Assembly (NCBI GenBank): GCA_019918135.1
Contig: WBZZ01002473.1
Coordinates: 1-64,000, forward strand
Length of the DNA stretch: 64,000 nucleotides
Direction: 5' to 3'
Origin: Paulinella micropora
Lineage: Eukaryota > Cercozoa > Imbricatea > Euglyphida > Paulinellidae
Part shown: positions 9,890 to 20,222 of the stretch, piece after piece
Position numbering within the stretch: position 1 is the first letter of the stretch
Layout of the letters: each line of letters opens with the position of its first letter
The notes under the pieces: generated by a model
Told to the model about the DNA's origin: nothing
Database searches by the model: none
What the model saw: only the letters and a program-made list of their open reading frames with translations
Position numbers and translations under genes: made by a program

Positions 9890-10215
9890 TGTTTCGAAAT
9901 TCTACCGCCGCACGGGGCTACGTTTCTGACTCGGGGCTCACGGGCCTGGGCCGCTTGTTCTACGGCGCCCCCGCATGGTTTAGCCAGCCTCTCAAGTACA
10001 TGGGACGTTCGTCGCGGCCGCGACGACGAGCTCCGCCGGCAGGCTGAGGGGGGGGGGCCTGTTCTTTTTAACCTCAGCGCGTGGGCCGGCTGCCAGGAGC
10101 TGGTACGGGGTTCGTCTCTTCTACGGCGCAGCTGCCCGCGGCCTGCCGCGCCCCAGTGGCCTCGAAACGCCTACACTTGAAGCTAACTCGCGCCGAGTGC
10201 CTGGCGGCCTGGTTT
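9890..10215 (+). pseudogene. Relic of a BspA/DUF285 gene 3' end
   Basis: In broken frames this stretch still shows LFYGAPAWFSQPL, STWDV, LSAWAGCQELV and LPAACR. These match the order of motifs at the end of the 7643-9712 gene (FNQPL, TWDV, LSSWAKPDTYAGCQALL, LPAACHQW). A final L-T-R-A-E-C-L resembles LSQAQCL at that protein's end. Frameshifts separate the blocks and a run of nine G lies at about 10050. Confidence 0.75.
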
Positions 10216-10534
10216 TAGTGCGGGAAAAGGCGGGGCGGGGGAAGGTGGGGGCAAGAGGCATTGCCGGGATGCCCGGTACTACCAGGAACAAAAGAACAAA
10301 AAAAGAAATAAACAAAACTGTACGGGAGAGTGGGAGGGGGGGGTGGTTGGGGTTGTGAACGGGCGCGACCCCCAGATATAGCAAGGGGGGGGCCGGGGGA
10401 AAGGAATAAACAAGAGAGTGCATAAAAAGGGGAGGAAAGGGAGGAGGGGGCCACAATCGTGCTACACCCAATTCACGCGCAGCTCCAGCACAACCCTGCA
10501 GACACGACCGGAATTGTTAGCAGGAAGGCCCAAG
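10216..10534. other. Intergenic leader of the methyltransferase gene
   Basis: G-rich DNA with several G runs (10335-10345, 10386-10393). No gene is seen. Confidence 0.4.
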
Positions 10535-11269
10535 ATGTTATTGCTCTTGGCACTTAGCATGGGTTGGGCAGCCGATTGGTGGCTAGAGCCGAATGAGGTG
10601 TGGTCATCCGAAGCCTGGAACTCGAGCCATATCTCTATGTCCTGCTGCAAAACCGCTGACGGAGGAGTTCCACTAGATCTAACATTAAGGGAAAGACAGG
10701 TCTTTGCGCAACCAGGGGGCTTCTTCGTTGAGTCAGGAGGCCAGGACGGCTTGCTCTTCAGTAACACGCTGGCCGCTGAGAAAAAGTTTGGTTGGCGAGG
10801 GCTACTGATTGAGCCTTCCAAAGCCAAATCCTTGGCTTGCAAGAGTCATCGCGAGCCGCCGTCTCTCTGCCTGCACGCCGCCCTGACCAAGTTTGGGGGT
10901 CCGCACGAGATCGGGCTGAGCGACGATGGCTCGCCAATGGCCAAGGTAAGCGGCTCGGGAAAGATACCTGCCTATCCCCTCTCAGTAGTACTGGACAGAC
11001 ACAAAATCCATGAAATAGATTTCTGGAGCCTAGACGTTGAAGGCTATGAATTGGAAGCTCTTGAAGGAGTCAACTTTACCAGGCACCGGCCCACGTGGAT
11101 CTTGATAGAGGTTTCTGCGGAGGGATCCCGTATTTTTGCCAAGATGGAGGCCGAGGGGTACTGCCTTCAGCCCGGCCTTAACGGTCGCAACGACATAAGT
11201 GGCTGGGCGCATCAAACTTACCATCGTGATTACCTGTGGAAGGACTGTACAAAGACCTTAACCAAATGA
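10535..11269 (+). CDS. Secreted/ER-lumenal FkbM-type methyltransferase
   Basis: A 244-aa protein from the ATG at 10535, chosen because it gives a signal peptide (MLLLLALSMGWAADWW). The FkbM family (Methyltransf_21) pattern is visible: a motif-I-like FFVESGGQDGLLFSNT, then GWRGLLIEPS with the acidic SAM-ribose residue, and IDFWSLDVEGYELEALEGV matching the family's D-x-E-G-x-E block. FkbM enzymes use SAM to O-methylate sugars or small molecules. The signal peptide and the surrounding surface genes suggest it methylates glycans on secreted proteins (inference). An AATAAA lies about 60 nt after the stop. Confidence 0.85.
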   Translation: MLLLLALSMGWAADWWLEPNEVWSSEAWNSSHISMSCCKTADGGVPLDLTLRERQVFAQPGGFFVESGGQDGLLFSNTLAAEKKFGWRGLLIEPSKAKSLACKSHREPPSLCLHAALTKFGGPHEIGLSDDGSPMAKVSGSGKIPAYPLSVVLDRHKIHEIDFWSLDVEGYELEALEGVNFTRHRPTWILIEVSAEGSRIFAKMEAEGYCLQPGLNGRNDISGWAHQTYHRDYLWKDCTKTLTK

Positions 11270-11327
11270 ATTAGCTGTGCCGCGTGTCTCTTTTTTTTGG
11301 TGGTCTAAGTATGTTTAATGAAGGAAA

Positions 11328-11333
11328 AATAAA
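11328..11333 (+). terminator. Putative poly(A) signal of the FkbM-type gene
   Basis: AATAAA about 60 nt past the stop codon at 11269, in the short convergent spacer before the next gene's 3' end. Confidence 0.45.
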
Positions 11334-11457
11334 TCAAGAGCTGTGAATACCAAATGAAAATCTTGTGTTCCTCACGTTAAGCAGTCGTGCCACGGCCGGA
11401 GCGCGTGCCCTTTGAACACACCCTCTCTCTGCCAATGATTTTTTGTTGGTCATGTAG

Positions 11458-14400
11458 TTAAGTTGCTGGGTAATCAACTGTTGTCAAATGGAACAGACAG
11501 CCGTAATGGAGAGATCCACTATCAACCCAATCCCTGTAATACGAGGATTCCAAGTGCGGGCAATTGGCGGAGTCACACGGCCTGATTTCTACATCGCTAT
11601 CGTACGTTCCCGTCCCTGATATTTTCCATTGGAGGCACATGTTTTTGTCTTGCCTTGTCCTGATAACGTACCTAATTCCTAACTGCCCATTTCCGGGGGT
11701 ACCGAAGGGCTCAAACGAAAAATGATATTTCCAGTCATTCTTTGCTGGTGCGGCCCCGTTCAAATAGTAAGAACGCACCCACGATCCGGCGGTCAAAACA
11801 TCAACGGCGGCGTAGTTATTATTTCCATGGGCAATCATCCAATAATAATTATCACTGCCAGTATTTTGAGTGCCTAAATTAACAAATTGAAAATTGCAGG
11901 CGGCGCTCGATTGCTGGATGAATAACCTGGCGCCGAACCCCACATTGGCCGCGTAGCCATCCCCCATTACGCAATAGGCGGAATTGTACCTGATTCGAAG
12001 TTTGACAAATGCATTGCAGTTGTATCTTGTACCGGTACTATAATCAGCATTGGTACAGATCTCACAAGCTTTGCCGTAGTTGTAGCCGTCCGCAGTTAAA
12101 GGACAGCTATCATACTTACAAGGCCACCCTGCACCAAAATTCAATTGACATTCGTTCTGGTCCACGCAGCTCGAGCCGCTAAGATATGATCCCGCGGGGC
12201 ACACGCTCCGGGTAGGAGTAACTGTTCTGCTTGGTGTTGGCGTCACGGAAGCGGTTGGTGTCGGCGAGACTGGGATGCACACCGGCGCGGTCAGCGTGAG
12301 CCTGAGGTCGCCCAGGCCCGCCGAGTCAACACACGTTGTGGGGGTACCAGTGACAGAGGCCCAGCTTTGGCCGACGACGAAGCGGTACGCGTTGTAGCCG
12401 GACGTCGGGGTCAGGCTAATTGCGCGTTCCTGTCCCGCGATCCAGTCCGTCCAGCTGCCGCCTGTGGCCAGCAAGGCCCAGTTGCTGCTGCGGTCGGTCG
12501 AGCCGAGGACGTGTAACGTGTCCACGGCCCAAACCTCCGTGCAGTCAGCTCCGATATTGCAGCCGCGGGCACCGTAGGCAATCGTGCGCTGGCCAGCAAC
12601 GACCCCGACCGACCACAAGGCCGCGAGAGCCCCATCCGGCTTGGTTATTTGCACGTATTCTCCTCCATAGGTTAGCGTCGTGGTTGTGCCAGCATAGGGA
12701 CCTGAGCAAACGGAGCCTACCTTTCTATATATATTGTAGTACGAAGTAGCAGAGGAAACAGAGTCCCAGAGCGTGAGGAAATTGCCGTCCGCGGCGTCGC
12801 TGGCGCTGCCGACTCTTGCGCTGCTGACGGTCACTGTCCAGCCTAACAGCCCGGCGGGCGACGTGAGCTGTGTTTGGTTTTGGTACCCCGAGTTACACGT
12901 GCAAAAGTAGCTGCCGTACGTGTTGGTGCAGACGCCGTTGGCGGTGCAGCCGCCGTTGTTGGCGAGGGCGCACTCGTTGACGTCGGGCGACGCGGACGGT
13001 GTCGCGGAGAGCGTCACGGACGGCGTCACAGATACCGTCACAGAGATCGTGGGCGTCACGGACGCCGTCACGGAGATCGTGGGCGTCACAGAGACCGTCG
13101 CGGACGGCGTCGGCGAAACTGGGATGCACAACGGCACGTTCAGCGTGACCCTCACGTCGCCCAAACACACGTTCTTGTCACAGATAGAACCAACCGAGCT
13201 GTAAGCCAGGTAGTTCCTGATCGCGACGAATCGGTAGGCATTATAACCCTGGGTCAGGGCAAGGCTCGCGGTTTTGGTCTGGCCCTCGGTCCACCCGCTC
13301 CACGTGCCGCTCGTGCCTAGGTAGGTCCAGCTCGTACCCTGGTCCGCAGATCCTAGCACCGCCAACTCCGACACGGCGCCGAGCCTGCTACAGATTCCGG
13401 GGCAGTTATTGACAGGGCTTTGGTACGTATCGCCCGACGTGCTGATCACGGCGACTGACAAGAGCGTCGCGAAGCTGCCCACCGACTGGTTTACTTGCAC
13501 ATATTCGCCGAAGTAATTAGCGCCGCCCGCCACGGTAACGGGCGAAGTCGCGGTGTTAGCACAAACGTTGCTGCTGATGGTTGTGCCGTAAGCACCACTA
13601 ACTGACGATATCCAAAAACTCGTGGCTCTATTGTCCGTAGCATAGTTTGCACTGTTTGCGCTGCTGCTGCTGACGGTCACGACCCAGCCGTACAGGTCGC
13701 TCGTTGAAGTGAGCGTGCGTGTGCCGGCCTGGAAATAGCCGGCATTACACGTGCAGAAGTAGCTGCCGTAGGTGTTGGTGCAGACCCCGTTGACCCCGCA
13801 GCCACCATTGTCCGGGCGGGCGCACTCATTGACTTCCGGCGATGCGGTCGGCGTTATGGACGGCGTCGCCGAAACGGTCCCTGTCACGGACACAGTCGGC
13901 GACAAGGAAACACTCGCCGTCACCTGAAAACCCGTGCACGAAAACTGCAAGATCAATCCCCAGCCCCCCGTACTATCCGTACGTCTAGCTGTGATGCTGC
14001 TGGAGTAAGGCGATAAGCTGCTAGTAAACGTAATCGCGAACTGATCACCGTAGTAATTAGGTATAGACGGATCCCAATTATCTCTGTTGGCATAAGTAGG
14101 GCACGAGACGAGATAAAGACCATTGTAAGTGACTGTTATTGAATTTGTGCCCGAGGCCCCGATAAGAACTGATGTGCCGCTGATAGCCGGCGTCGCTGTG
14201 GTCGAGATGCTGGGAGACCTCGTCAGCGTGGGCGTTACAGAAATAGTGGGTGTCACAGAAATGGTCGGCGTCACGGAAATAGTGGCCGTCGCCGTCGCGG
14301 ACCGTGTCGCCGTTGCGGTGGGTGTCACGGATATCGATGGCGTCACAGATATCGATGGCGTCACAGATATCGTGGCAGTCACAGAAGCGGATGGCGTGAC

Positions 14401-16986
14401 TGAAACGGTCGGCGTCGCGGACCGTGTCGCCGAGGTGGTGGGTGTTACGGACACGGTCGGCGTCACAGAAGCGGATGGCGTCACAGAGCTGGATAGCGTC
14501 ACAGAGCTGGATGGCGTCACAGATTTCGTGGCCGTTGCGGTCGGTGTCGCCGTAATAGTCGGTGTGACGGACGCCGTGGCGGAGGCGGTGGCGGAGGCCG
14601 TGGCGGAGGCGGTTGGTGTCACCGTAATGCTAGGCGTGACGGACACAGTGGCGGTCAGCGACACCGAAGCGCTCGGCGAGGAGCCAATGCTCCGTGACGC
14701 GGCCGGTGTCGTCGACACTGACGCGGTCACCGACACGGTAGGCGACCCGGTCGGCGTGACGGATGCAGTGGCAGAGGCAGTATCAGAGGCGGTGCCAGAG
14801 GCGGTGGCGGAGGCCGTGGCGGAGGCGGTCGGTGTCAAAAGTGTAGGCGTGACGGACACAGTGGCGGTCAGCGACACCGAAGCGCTCGGCGAGGAGCCGA
14901 GGCTCCGCGACGCGGCCGGGGTCGTCGACACCGATGCGGTCATCGACACGGTCATTGTCACTGTCACTGAAACCGTCGGCGACACTGTCACCGACGCGGC
15001 GGGTGACCCGGAAACGCTCGGGGTCACGCTCGCCACAGGTGACCTGGTGGCCGACAACGTCGAACAGAAAAAGCTACCCTCGGTGTTGACGCACTGCCCA
15101 GCGCAGTTACCGGCGCTGGTTAAGCACTCGTCCACGTCGCCGCACGGCGCCGGCAGCAGCGTGGCGCGCAAGTAGCCCCAGCCCGCCTGCGTGCCGCACT
15201 CAGCGCCGGTGCTCCAGTACTGGTAGTTCCTGGTGACAATCACGCGGAAGAACCTGTAGTACTTCCGGCCGCCCGCCAGGTCCCAAGACCGTTCCTGTGA
15301 CGGAGACCACGACGTCCAGTCCGTCGGGTTGCGGCCTACCAGCGCCCAGGCCACGCCGTCGTTGGAGCCCACGACCGTCACTTGCGCGGCGCTCAGGGTC
15401 TTGTACGTCCAGCCGCCCCACACCTCGGCCGACGCGGCCACCGCCACCCTGGTCAGCGCCGCGGGCCCGGGCGACGCCAGCTGCACCCAGGCGCCCCGGT
15501 ACACTACGCCGCCCGCAGTCGTGGTCACCGCGGACGTGGACGTGCTGGCCGAACTGCAGACGTACGGCGTGAGCTTCGTCGTGTCGTACAGGGCGCCCGC
15601 GTCGCTCTCCCAGAGGCCGGACGCGTCGGCCGCGAGCGGCGTGCCGGCGGCGGTGCCGGAAGTCGTCACCAGCCAGCCCGCCAGCCCCGCGGGTTCCACC
15701 GGCGAGAACGGGCCGGCGTTCGTAGGCGCGTAGCCCGCGGCACAGCTACAAGTGTAGGAACCGTACGTGTTCGTGCACAGCGCGCCGGGCCCGCACACCA
15801 GCTCCACGCCGTCCGCACACTCGTTGACGTCCGGCGAGCCAGAGGGGCTCTGGCTCGGAGAGGCGGTCGCGGACGGTGACACGGTCGCCGACGCGGTCGG
15901 AGTCTTCGAGCTTGAGGCCGTCAACGACGCCGACGCCGACTGCGAGACGGAGGCGGTCAGCGACGCCGAAGCGCTCAGCGACGAGTTCACGCTCCGCGAC
16001 ACGGTCGCCGACGGTGACGCGGACCCGGACACTGACGCGCTCCGCGACGCGGACCCGGACACTGACGCGGACCGAGTCACCGTCGCGCTCGGCGTCGCGG
16101 ACGGCACCCACACGGCGCACTCGGCACTTGTGCGCTGGCTCAGGCACGCGTCGTACGTCGTGCTCAGCAACTCCGCGGGCGCGCCGTCCAGCAACTGCGG
16201 GGCGTCGCGCAAGCTAGCCAGCCGCCAACTCGACAGGTCGGCCCGCAGCGCGGACTGTGCGAACACCGCCGTCGCGTCCCGCACGCCCGTCACGTTCCAG
16301 CGCTCGAGGCCCGAGATGGTCGTTACGTTGGTGCCGTTGAACAGGTACGAGATGTCGAGCGCGCGCGACAGGTCCCAGCCGCTCACGTTGGAAAATTGGA
16401 GCTTGGGCGAGTTCGCGAACGCGCCGCGCAGCACTTGCGCGGAGCGCGTGTCCAGCCCCGACACGTCAAAGGCGGCGTCCCCGAGCCCGGCGAAGCTGTA
16501 CTCGAAGCTCGTGATCTGCGACGTGTCAAGGGCCGACAGCGGCGGCAGCGACTGCAGCTGCGTCTCGCCGTAGAAGTGGTAGCCGGCGGTGGCGTCCAGC
16601 CGCAGCCCGCCCCACTGCACGACGCCGAGCAGCGCGACCTCGCCAGTCTGCTGCGCGCGCCACGCCGGCGTCATGGCCCAGCCCGGCACCACGCCTTCCA
16701 CCGCTATGGTAAACACGCCTGCGCTGGCAAACACGTGCGTGCACGGGACGGTAGTTGTACAAGCTTGTGGCGGCGTGCCGTCGCCCCAGTCTACCAGCCA
16801 TTGCTCGTCTTGCGCCAATTGCCGGCGGCGTGCGACAAGTGCTGTCGAGCCCGCGGCCGGCAGCGTCCACACCGCGCCGGCGGCGCCGACGGACAGCTCG
16901 AGCAACAGGTCCGTCGGTTCCGGCGCGCGCCAAACGCAATCCGCCAAGGACACCACCGTCAACGCCAGCGCTAAGCCAGCGTTCAT
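11458..16986 (-). CDS. Giant mosaic surface protein (PKD, BspA/DUF285, S/T stalk, EGF, discoidin-like, C-terminal lectin-like)
   Basis: 1842 aa from an ATG, with a signal peptide (MNAGLALALTVVSLADC). Order with approximate residues: PKD-like fold with VDWGDG (45-100); BspA/DUF285 region (100-290); first Ser/Thr stretch (300-385); EGF-like NECADG...C (387) followed by a discoidin-like module; a second Ca-binding-EGF-like DVDECLTSAGNC (615); long S/T/V stalk (650-930); a YLVSCPTYANRDNW module (940-1020); two further EGF (NECARPDNGGC, NECALANNGGC) plus discoidin-like pairs with the YNAYRFV signature (1050-1560); a C-terminal Cys-rich domain (1590-1842) with CLQWK and Q/W features suggestive of a ricin-like lectin. 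Probably extracellular and glycan-binding. N-terminal 290 residues are nearly identical to those of the 21167-27922 protein. Confidence 0.85.
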   Translation of the reverse strand: MNAGLALALTVVSLADCVWRAPEPTDLLLELSVGAAGAVWTLPAAGSTALVARRRQLAQDEQWLVDWGDGTPPQACTTTVPCTHVFASAGVFTIAVEGVVPGWAMTPAWRAQQTGEVALLGVVQWGGLRLDATAGYHFYGETQLQSLPPLSALDTSQITSFEYSFAGLGDAAFDVSGLDTRSAQVLRGAFANSPKLQFSNVSGWDLSRALDISYLFNGTNVTTISGLERWNVTGVRDATAVFAQSALRADLSSWRLASLRDAPQLLDGAPAELLSTTYDACLSQRTSAECAVWVPSATPSATVTRSASVSGSASRSASVSGSASPSATVSRSVNSSLSASASLTASVSQSASASLTASSSKTPTASATVSPSATASPSQSPSGSPDVNECADGVELVCGPGALCTNTYGSYTCSCAAGYAPTNAGPFSPVEPAGLAGWLVTTSGTAAGTPLAADASGLWESDAGALYDTTKLTPYVCSSASTSTSAVTTTAGGVVYRGAWVQLASPGPAALTRVAVAASAEVWGGWTYKTLSAAQVTVVGSNDGVAWALVGRNPTDWTSWSPSQERSWDLAGGRKYYRFFRVIVTRNYQYWSTGAECGTQAGWGYLRATLLPAPCGDVDECLTSAGNCAGQCVNTEGSFFCSTLSATRSPVASVTPSVSGSPAASVTVSPTVSVTVTMTVSMTASVSTTPAASRSLGSSPSASVSLTATVSVTPTLLTPTASATASATASGTASDTASATASVTPTGSPTVSVTASVSTTPAASRSIGSSPSASVSLTATVSVTPSITVTPTASATASATASATASVTPTITATPTATATKSVTPSSSVTLSSSVTPSASVTPTVSVTPTTSATRSATPTVSVTPSASVTATISVTPSISVTPSISVTPTATATRSATATATISVTPTISVTPTISVTPTLTRSPSISTTATPAISGTSVLIGASGTNSITVTYNGLYLVSCPTYANRDNWDPSIPNYYGDQFAITFTSSLSPYSSSITARRTDSTGGWGLILQFSCTGFQVTASVSLSPTVSVTGTVSATPSITPTASPEVNECARPDNGGCGVNGVCTNTYGSYFCTCNAGYFQAGTRTLTSTSDLYGWVVTVSSSSANSANYATDNRATSFWISSVSGAYGTTISSNVCANTATSPVTVAGGANYFGEYVQVNQSVGSFATLLSVAVISTSGDTYQSPVNNCPGICSRLGAVSELAVLGSADQGTSWTYLGTSGTWSGWTEGQTKTASLALTQGYNAYRFVAIRNYLAYSSVGSICDKNVCLGDVRVTLNVPLCIPVSPTPSATVSVTPTISVTASVTPTISVTVSVTPSVTLSATPSASPDVNECALANNGGCTANGVCTNTYGSYFCTCNSGYQNQTQLTSPAGLLGWTVTVSSARVGSASDAADGNFLTLWDSVSSATSYYNIYRKVGSVCSGPYAGTTTTLTYGGEYVQITKPDGALAALWSVGVVAGQRTIAYGARGCNIGADCTEVWAVDTLHVLGSTDRSSNWALLATGGSWTDWIAGQERAISLTPTSGYNAYRFVVGQSWASVTGTPTTCVDSAGLGDLRLTLTAPVCIPVSPTPTASVTPTPSRTVTPTRSVCPAGSYLSGSSCVDQNECQLNFGAGWPCKYDSCPLTADGYNYGKACEICTNADYSTGTRYNCNAFVKLRIRYNSAYCVMGDGYAANVGFGARLFIQQSSAACNFQFVNLGTQNTGSDNYYWMIAHGNNNYAAVDVLTAGSWVRSYYLNGAAPAKNDWKYHFSFEPFGTPGNGQLGIRYVIRTRQDKNMCLQWKISGTGTYDSDVEIRPCDSANCPHLESSYYRDWVDSGSLHYGCLFHLTTVDYPAT

Positions 16987-17394
16987 CGTCGTTTAGAAGA
17001 TAGGCAGAAAAGGAAGGATGTGCGTCTCCCTTTTTTGGTCGTGATGATGCTGACCAATGTCGAGATCTAGTTTAATAATTCTTTTTTTTTAAAAAAAAGT
17101 CCTTCCCGTTTCAAGATACGTTCTGTAAACTTGGGTTTTCTTTCGGGGGTGGGGTGTGGGAAACGGCGGGGAGGGAAGCAGGAGAGACACAGAGGAGGGA
17201 AGAAGGAGGGAAAGGAAGGCGAGGACCAAGCAAAAGTCAGCAAATTGTCATTACATTCTTTTGTTTGGGTTGCCGGCACGAGAGGAGGGGGGGGAAGCCC
17301 GCCTGTTTGCAAATTTTCTCTGTAAAAATACTGGAGAGGGGAGCGGAGGGGCGGGGTTCCCAGCTGCGGGCGAATTTGTGCAGGACTTACTGTT
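16987..17394. other. Intergenic upstream of the 11458-16986 gene
   Basis: No gene. Low-complexity A/T tract near 17082-17098 and G-rich DNA. Confidence 0.4.
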
Positions 17395-17810
17395 GGTCCC
17401 AATGCTACCTCGCTCTGGTACGTTTCCGACCCTCCGTTTCACCACCCCCCCCTCCCTGCTATATCTTTCCGTTGGAGGCACGTTGGAAGTGTCTTGTCTT
17501 GTTTGACCGGCCAGGTGACTGACTTGTTAAATGCACGCCGGCACGTCCAGCGCGACACCGAGTTCACCCAGCGTCACTGATGACGGGCAGGAAAGGCCAC
17601 CTGCAATTAACTAGTAGTAGTTGCGCAGAGCCACCAAGCGGTACGCGTCCACTAGCTTTGCGCTGCCCTGACAGACACCACGCTCGAACACACTTGTCTG
17701 CCGCGCAGCCCCCTGGGCACGCCGCTTGCTTGTAGCCATACGCTCATCCGCGCTCATGTTCGCGCTGTTGGATCCGCTGGTGACCAGGACAGTGTACGTG
17801 CCCCGCGGCT
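17395..17810 (-). pseudogene. Relic of an EGF/discoidin-like surface gene
   Basis: Plus-strand bases near 17532-17575 (GGCACGTCCAGCGCGACAC and on) match the end of a discoidin-like module at about 24647-24690 in the 21167-27922 gene. The next block (GCGCAGAGCC...AAGCGGTACGCGT, about 17625-17648) matches the YNAYRFV coding region there with similar spacing. Bases 17460-17505 resemble the C-terminal module of the 11458 gene (near 11620-11655). Stops and frameshifts break all frames and large deletions separate the blocks. Confidence 0.7.
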
Positions 17811-18750
17811 GCCAGGCCGGCTACGAGGGCTTGTGCCAAAAGGGTGTGCGCGTGCTGGCTATGCCACGGCAACCCAACTATTCGGTTGAAGCTTACTGGC
17901 GGAACTCCGCGGCGCAGCGCCAAGAAATGGCGGACTTCGCTTGGACCTCGGGCTGGCTCGACTGTTGCGCCTAGAACCAAAACGAACCACCGGAGAGAGA
18001 GGGAATACCAGGCGGGTGCCCGCCTGGCCAAGCTCCCCAGAAAAACATGGCGCCAAAAAAAGATTACCGGAAGAAATCTCAGTTCACGTGTTACAGGTTC
18101 TGGCATTAAGGTTGGCCCATTTCCTAACTCCCGAGCTACCCTCCAAACCCCCCCCCCCGCCCCGCGCGGTAAAGGGGAAGGAGGTGCGGTGGGGACGCGG
18201 AAGCGACAGGTACAGCCCAGGGCAGCTACAGCTGCCTGGCAGGCCCCGGCGCGCTTGGCCTTCTTTGTCTGTGGCCAATAAAGCAGAAAGGAGGAGAAGG
18301 GAAGGGAAAAGCTCCAGGGTTTTTAGTTTCCTTAGTACAAAGCAAGAGAACTGCCGTAGTCAGTATTCGGGGGGGGTGCTCCAGCATTCTTTCGTTTTAT
18401 TAGATTTCTCGATACAGCACCGATCGCGGGCATAAAACTCTTTGCGCGTTGAGTGGGGATGGGGGGTCCCAGTGGCTGTACAGCATAGGCCCCGACGCCG
18501 ATGGCCGGGGGAGGGGGGGTGGGCCCGCACCAAAGTTAGCCGACGACAGGAGGCGAATGGCGTATGTGCGGGCGTTCGCGCCTGCACGTCGCGGGACGGG
18601 GGGGGGGAAGGAGAGAGGGGCTCGTGTGCGAGTTGAACGTACCAGGTGTTCGCCACCTCCCCCCCCCTGGGTAAATAGAGTGTCTCTTGTGTCCAATTCG
18701 AAGCTGTGTCCATCGCTCTTTTTCTTTGGGCTTTGCGTGTGTGCCCCGGG
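17811..18750. other. Gene-poor stretch with homopolymer tracts
   Basis: Several short open frames on both strands show no coherent protein features. C and G runs lie at 18150-18159, 18370, 18600 and 18660. I see no supportable gene. Confidence 0.4.
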
Positions 18751-20148
18751 CTACACAAAAATAGTCGTTACCGTGGGTAGGTAGGACCCAACAGTATGCT
18801 TTGGAGTATTATCGTACCAAGACGCTGCCAACGTAGCACTATGCTTCAGGATAGTGAAACCAGTAAAGTGCCAGGTCATGCGAGACGGCATCAGATCGTT
18901 GGCGCTGCACCTGACTATAGTCGAAGCTACTTCCCCGCCACTGCCGGGATACGTGTTGTACAGACAGTAGCCCCCGTCGCCTAGCAGCGGGAACCGAATG
19001 AGACTTCGCCCAGAGGTTGCCTTCCACAGCACGTTGGCTCCGAGCGAAGAACAGGCGGACGCGGTCACCGCGCCGCCGGTATTGGCCGTCATGCACAGGT
19101 TGCTGCTGGTCAGCTGGAAGGCTATCGCGTTCAGCGGGTCCCAGCGGCCGAACATCAAGGATCCGGAACCGACGCCGATCGTAGCCACGCTGTTGTTCAC
19201 GCCCAGCTGGTTGTCGTCGGTGTTCATGTAAAACGTGGGGTCGTGGCCGAATCGGATGGTCTGCGCGGCCGCGTCCCAGATCCACATCTGCGTCGTGTCC
19301 GTCAGCGTCGTGACCTGGCGCAGCATGACCCCGTAGCGCGCGCCGCTGCCGGACCAGCTGGACCAGGAGGGCCAGCCACAGCAGGCGCTCAGCGCCCAGT
19401 CCCGGCTCGGCACGTACAGGATGCGCCCGGCGTCCCAGACGAAAGGCGCGGGCTGCCAGCACGCCTCGGGGCTGAACACCAGCGCCACCGCGCCGCCATT
19501 CACGAAGCTCGCGCCCGTGGCCGGCCCCGCACAGAAGTTGTCCGTCAGCCTGTACAAATGGAAGGGCGGGAGCTGCGCGGCCGGGTACGATACCGTGAGG
19601 GTAACGGCGCTCAACCACGACACCAGCAGGCCGTTGGCCGTCGTGTTCAGGTAAGCGCGCCGGCCGGACCACACGTGCAGCAGCTGGGTGGGGCCCTCGA
19701 CCTGCCAGCGCAGGGCGTCCGGCCGGAGGCTGACGCTGTCGCAGGAGACCAAGTACGAAGCCAGCTGTTGTTGGGCGCAGTTGCCGCTGCAGGGCGCGTA
19801 GTTGTTGGCCAGGCAGTAGTCACCGGGACCCCGGAACGGCAGGCGCAGCCTGCCGCCGGAGTGGGCCAGCAGGTTGTTAGCGTTCTGCGTGCACGTAGTA
19901 GACAGGGAGAGCGCGGGCGGGTCCGTGCCGTTCGCGGCGTACACACAGAATACGCCATCGCTGAGCCGCACAAAAGCCGTGTCCAGGGCCGGCTGTAGGC
20001 CCAGGCCCAACGCACCCACGGCCGCCGCGTCGTTGCCGCCGTAGACGCTGAGCAGGTTGTCCTGGGCGTTGAGGTAGCCCCCGCCGGGGAATAACGCGCT
20101 GGGAAAGTTGCTCTTGACGGTCCAATTCTTGCCGCTGGCAACAAACCT
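18751..20148 (-). pseudogene. 5'-truncated secreted lectin-like protein (two repeats)
   Basis: An open frame of about 465 residues with no ATG near its start. Its frame runs on upstream only as a shadow of the membrane-protein gene at 20223-20567. Two related halves are visible: YLNAQDNLLSVYGGN with GDYCLANN near the N-terminus, and FYMNTDDNQLGVNNS with GGYCLYNT near the C-terminus. Each is Trp- and Cys-rich, as in beta-trefoil or fascin-like carbohydrate-binding proteins, though the family is not certain. The missing signal peptide and start mean either a gene truncated when the membrane-protein gene was placed upstream, or a spliced first exon; a TTTGTTGCCAG acceptor-like site lies at the junction. 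Confidence 0.6.
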
Positions 20149-20222
20149 CTCCCTCCCCGCTCCGAACCCACTGCGCCAGATTCTCCCATGGGGAGAGCGC
20201 CACCGCGTGATTCTGTTTGTTT

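Noticed and set aside
14129..15175. 348-codon plus-strand frame within the minus-strand surface gene.
   Set aside because: Reverse reading of the S/T/V stalk (VTD/VGV repeats).
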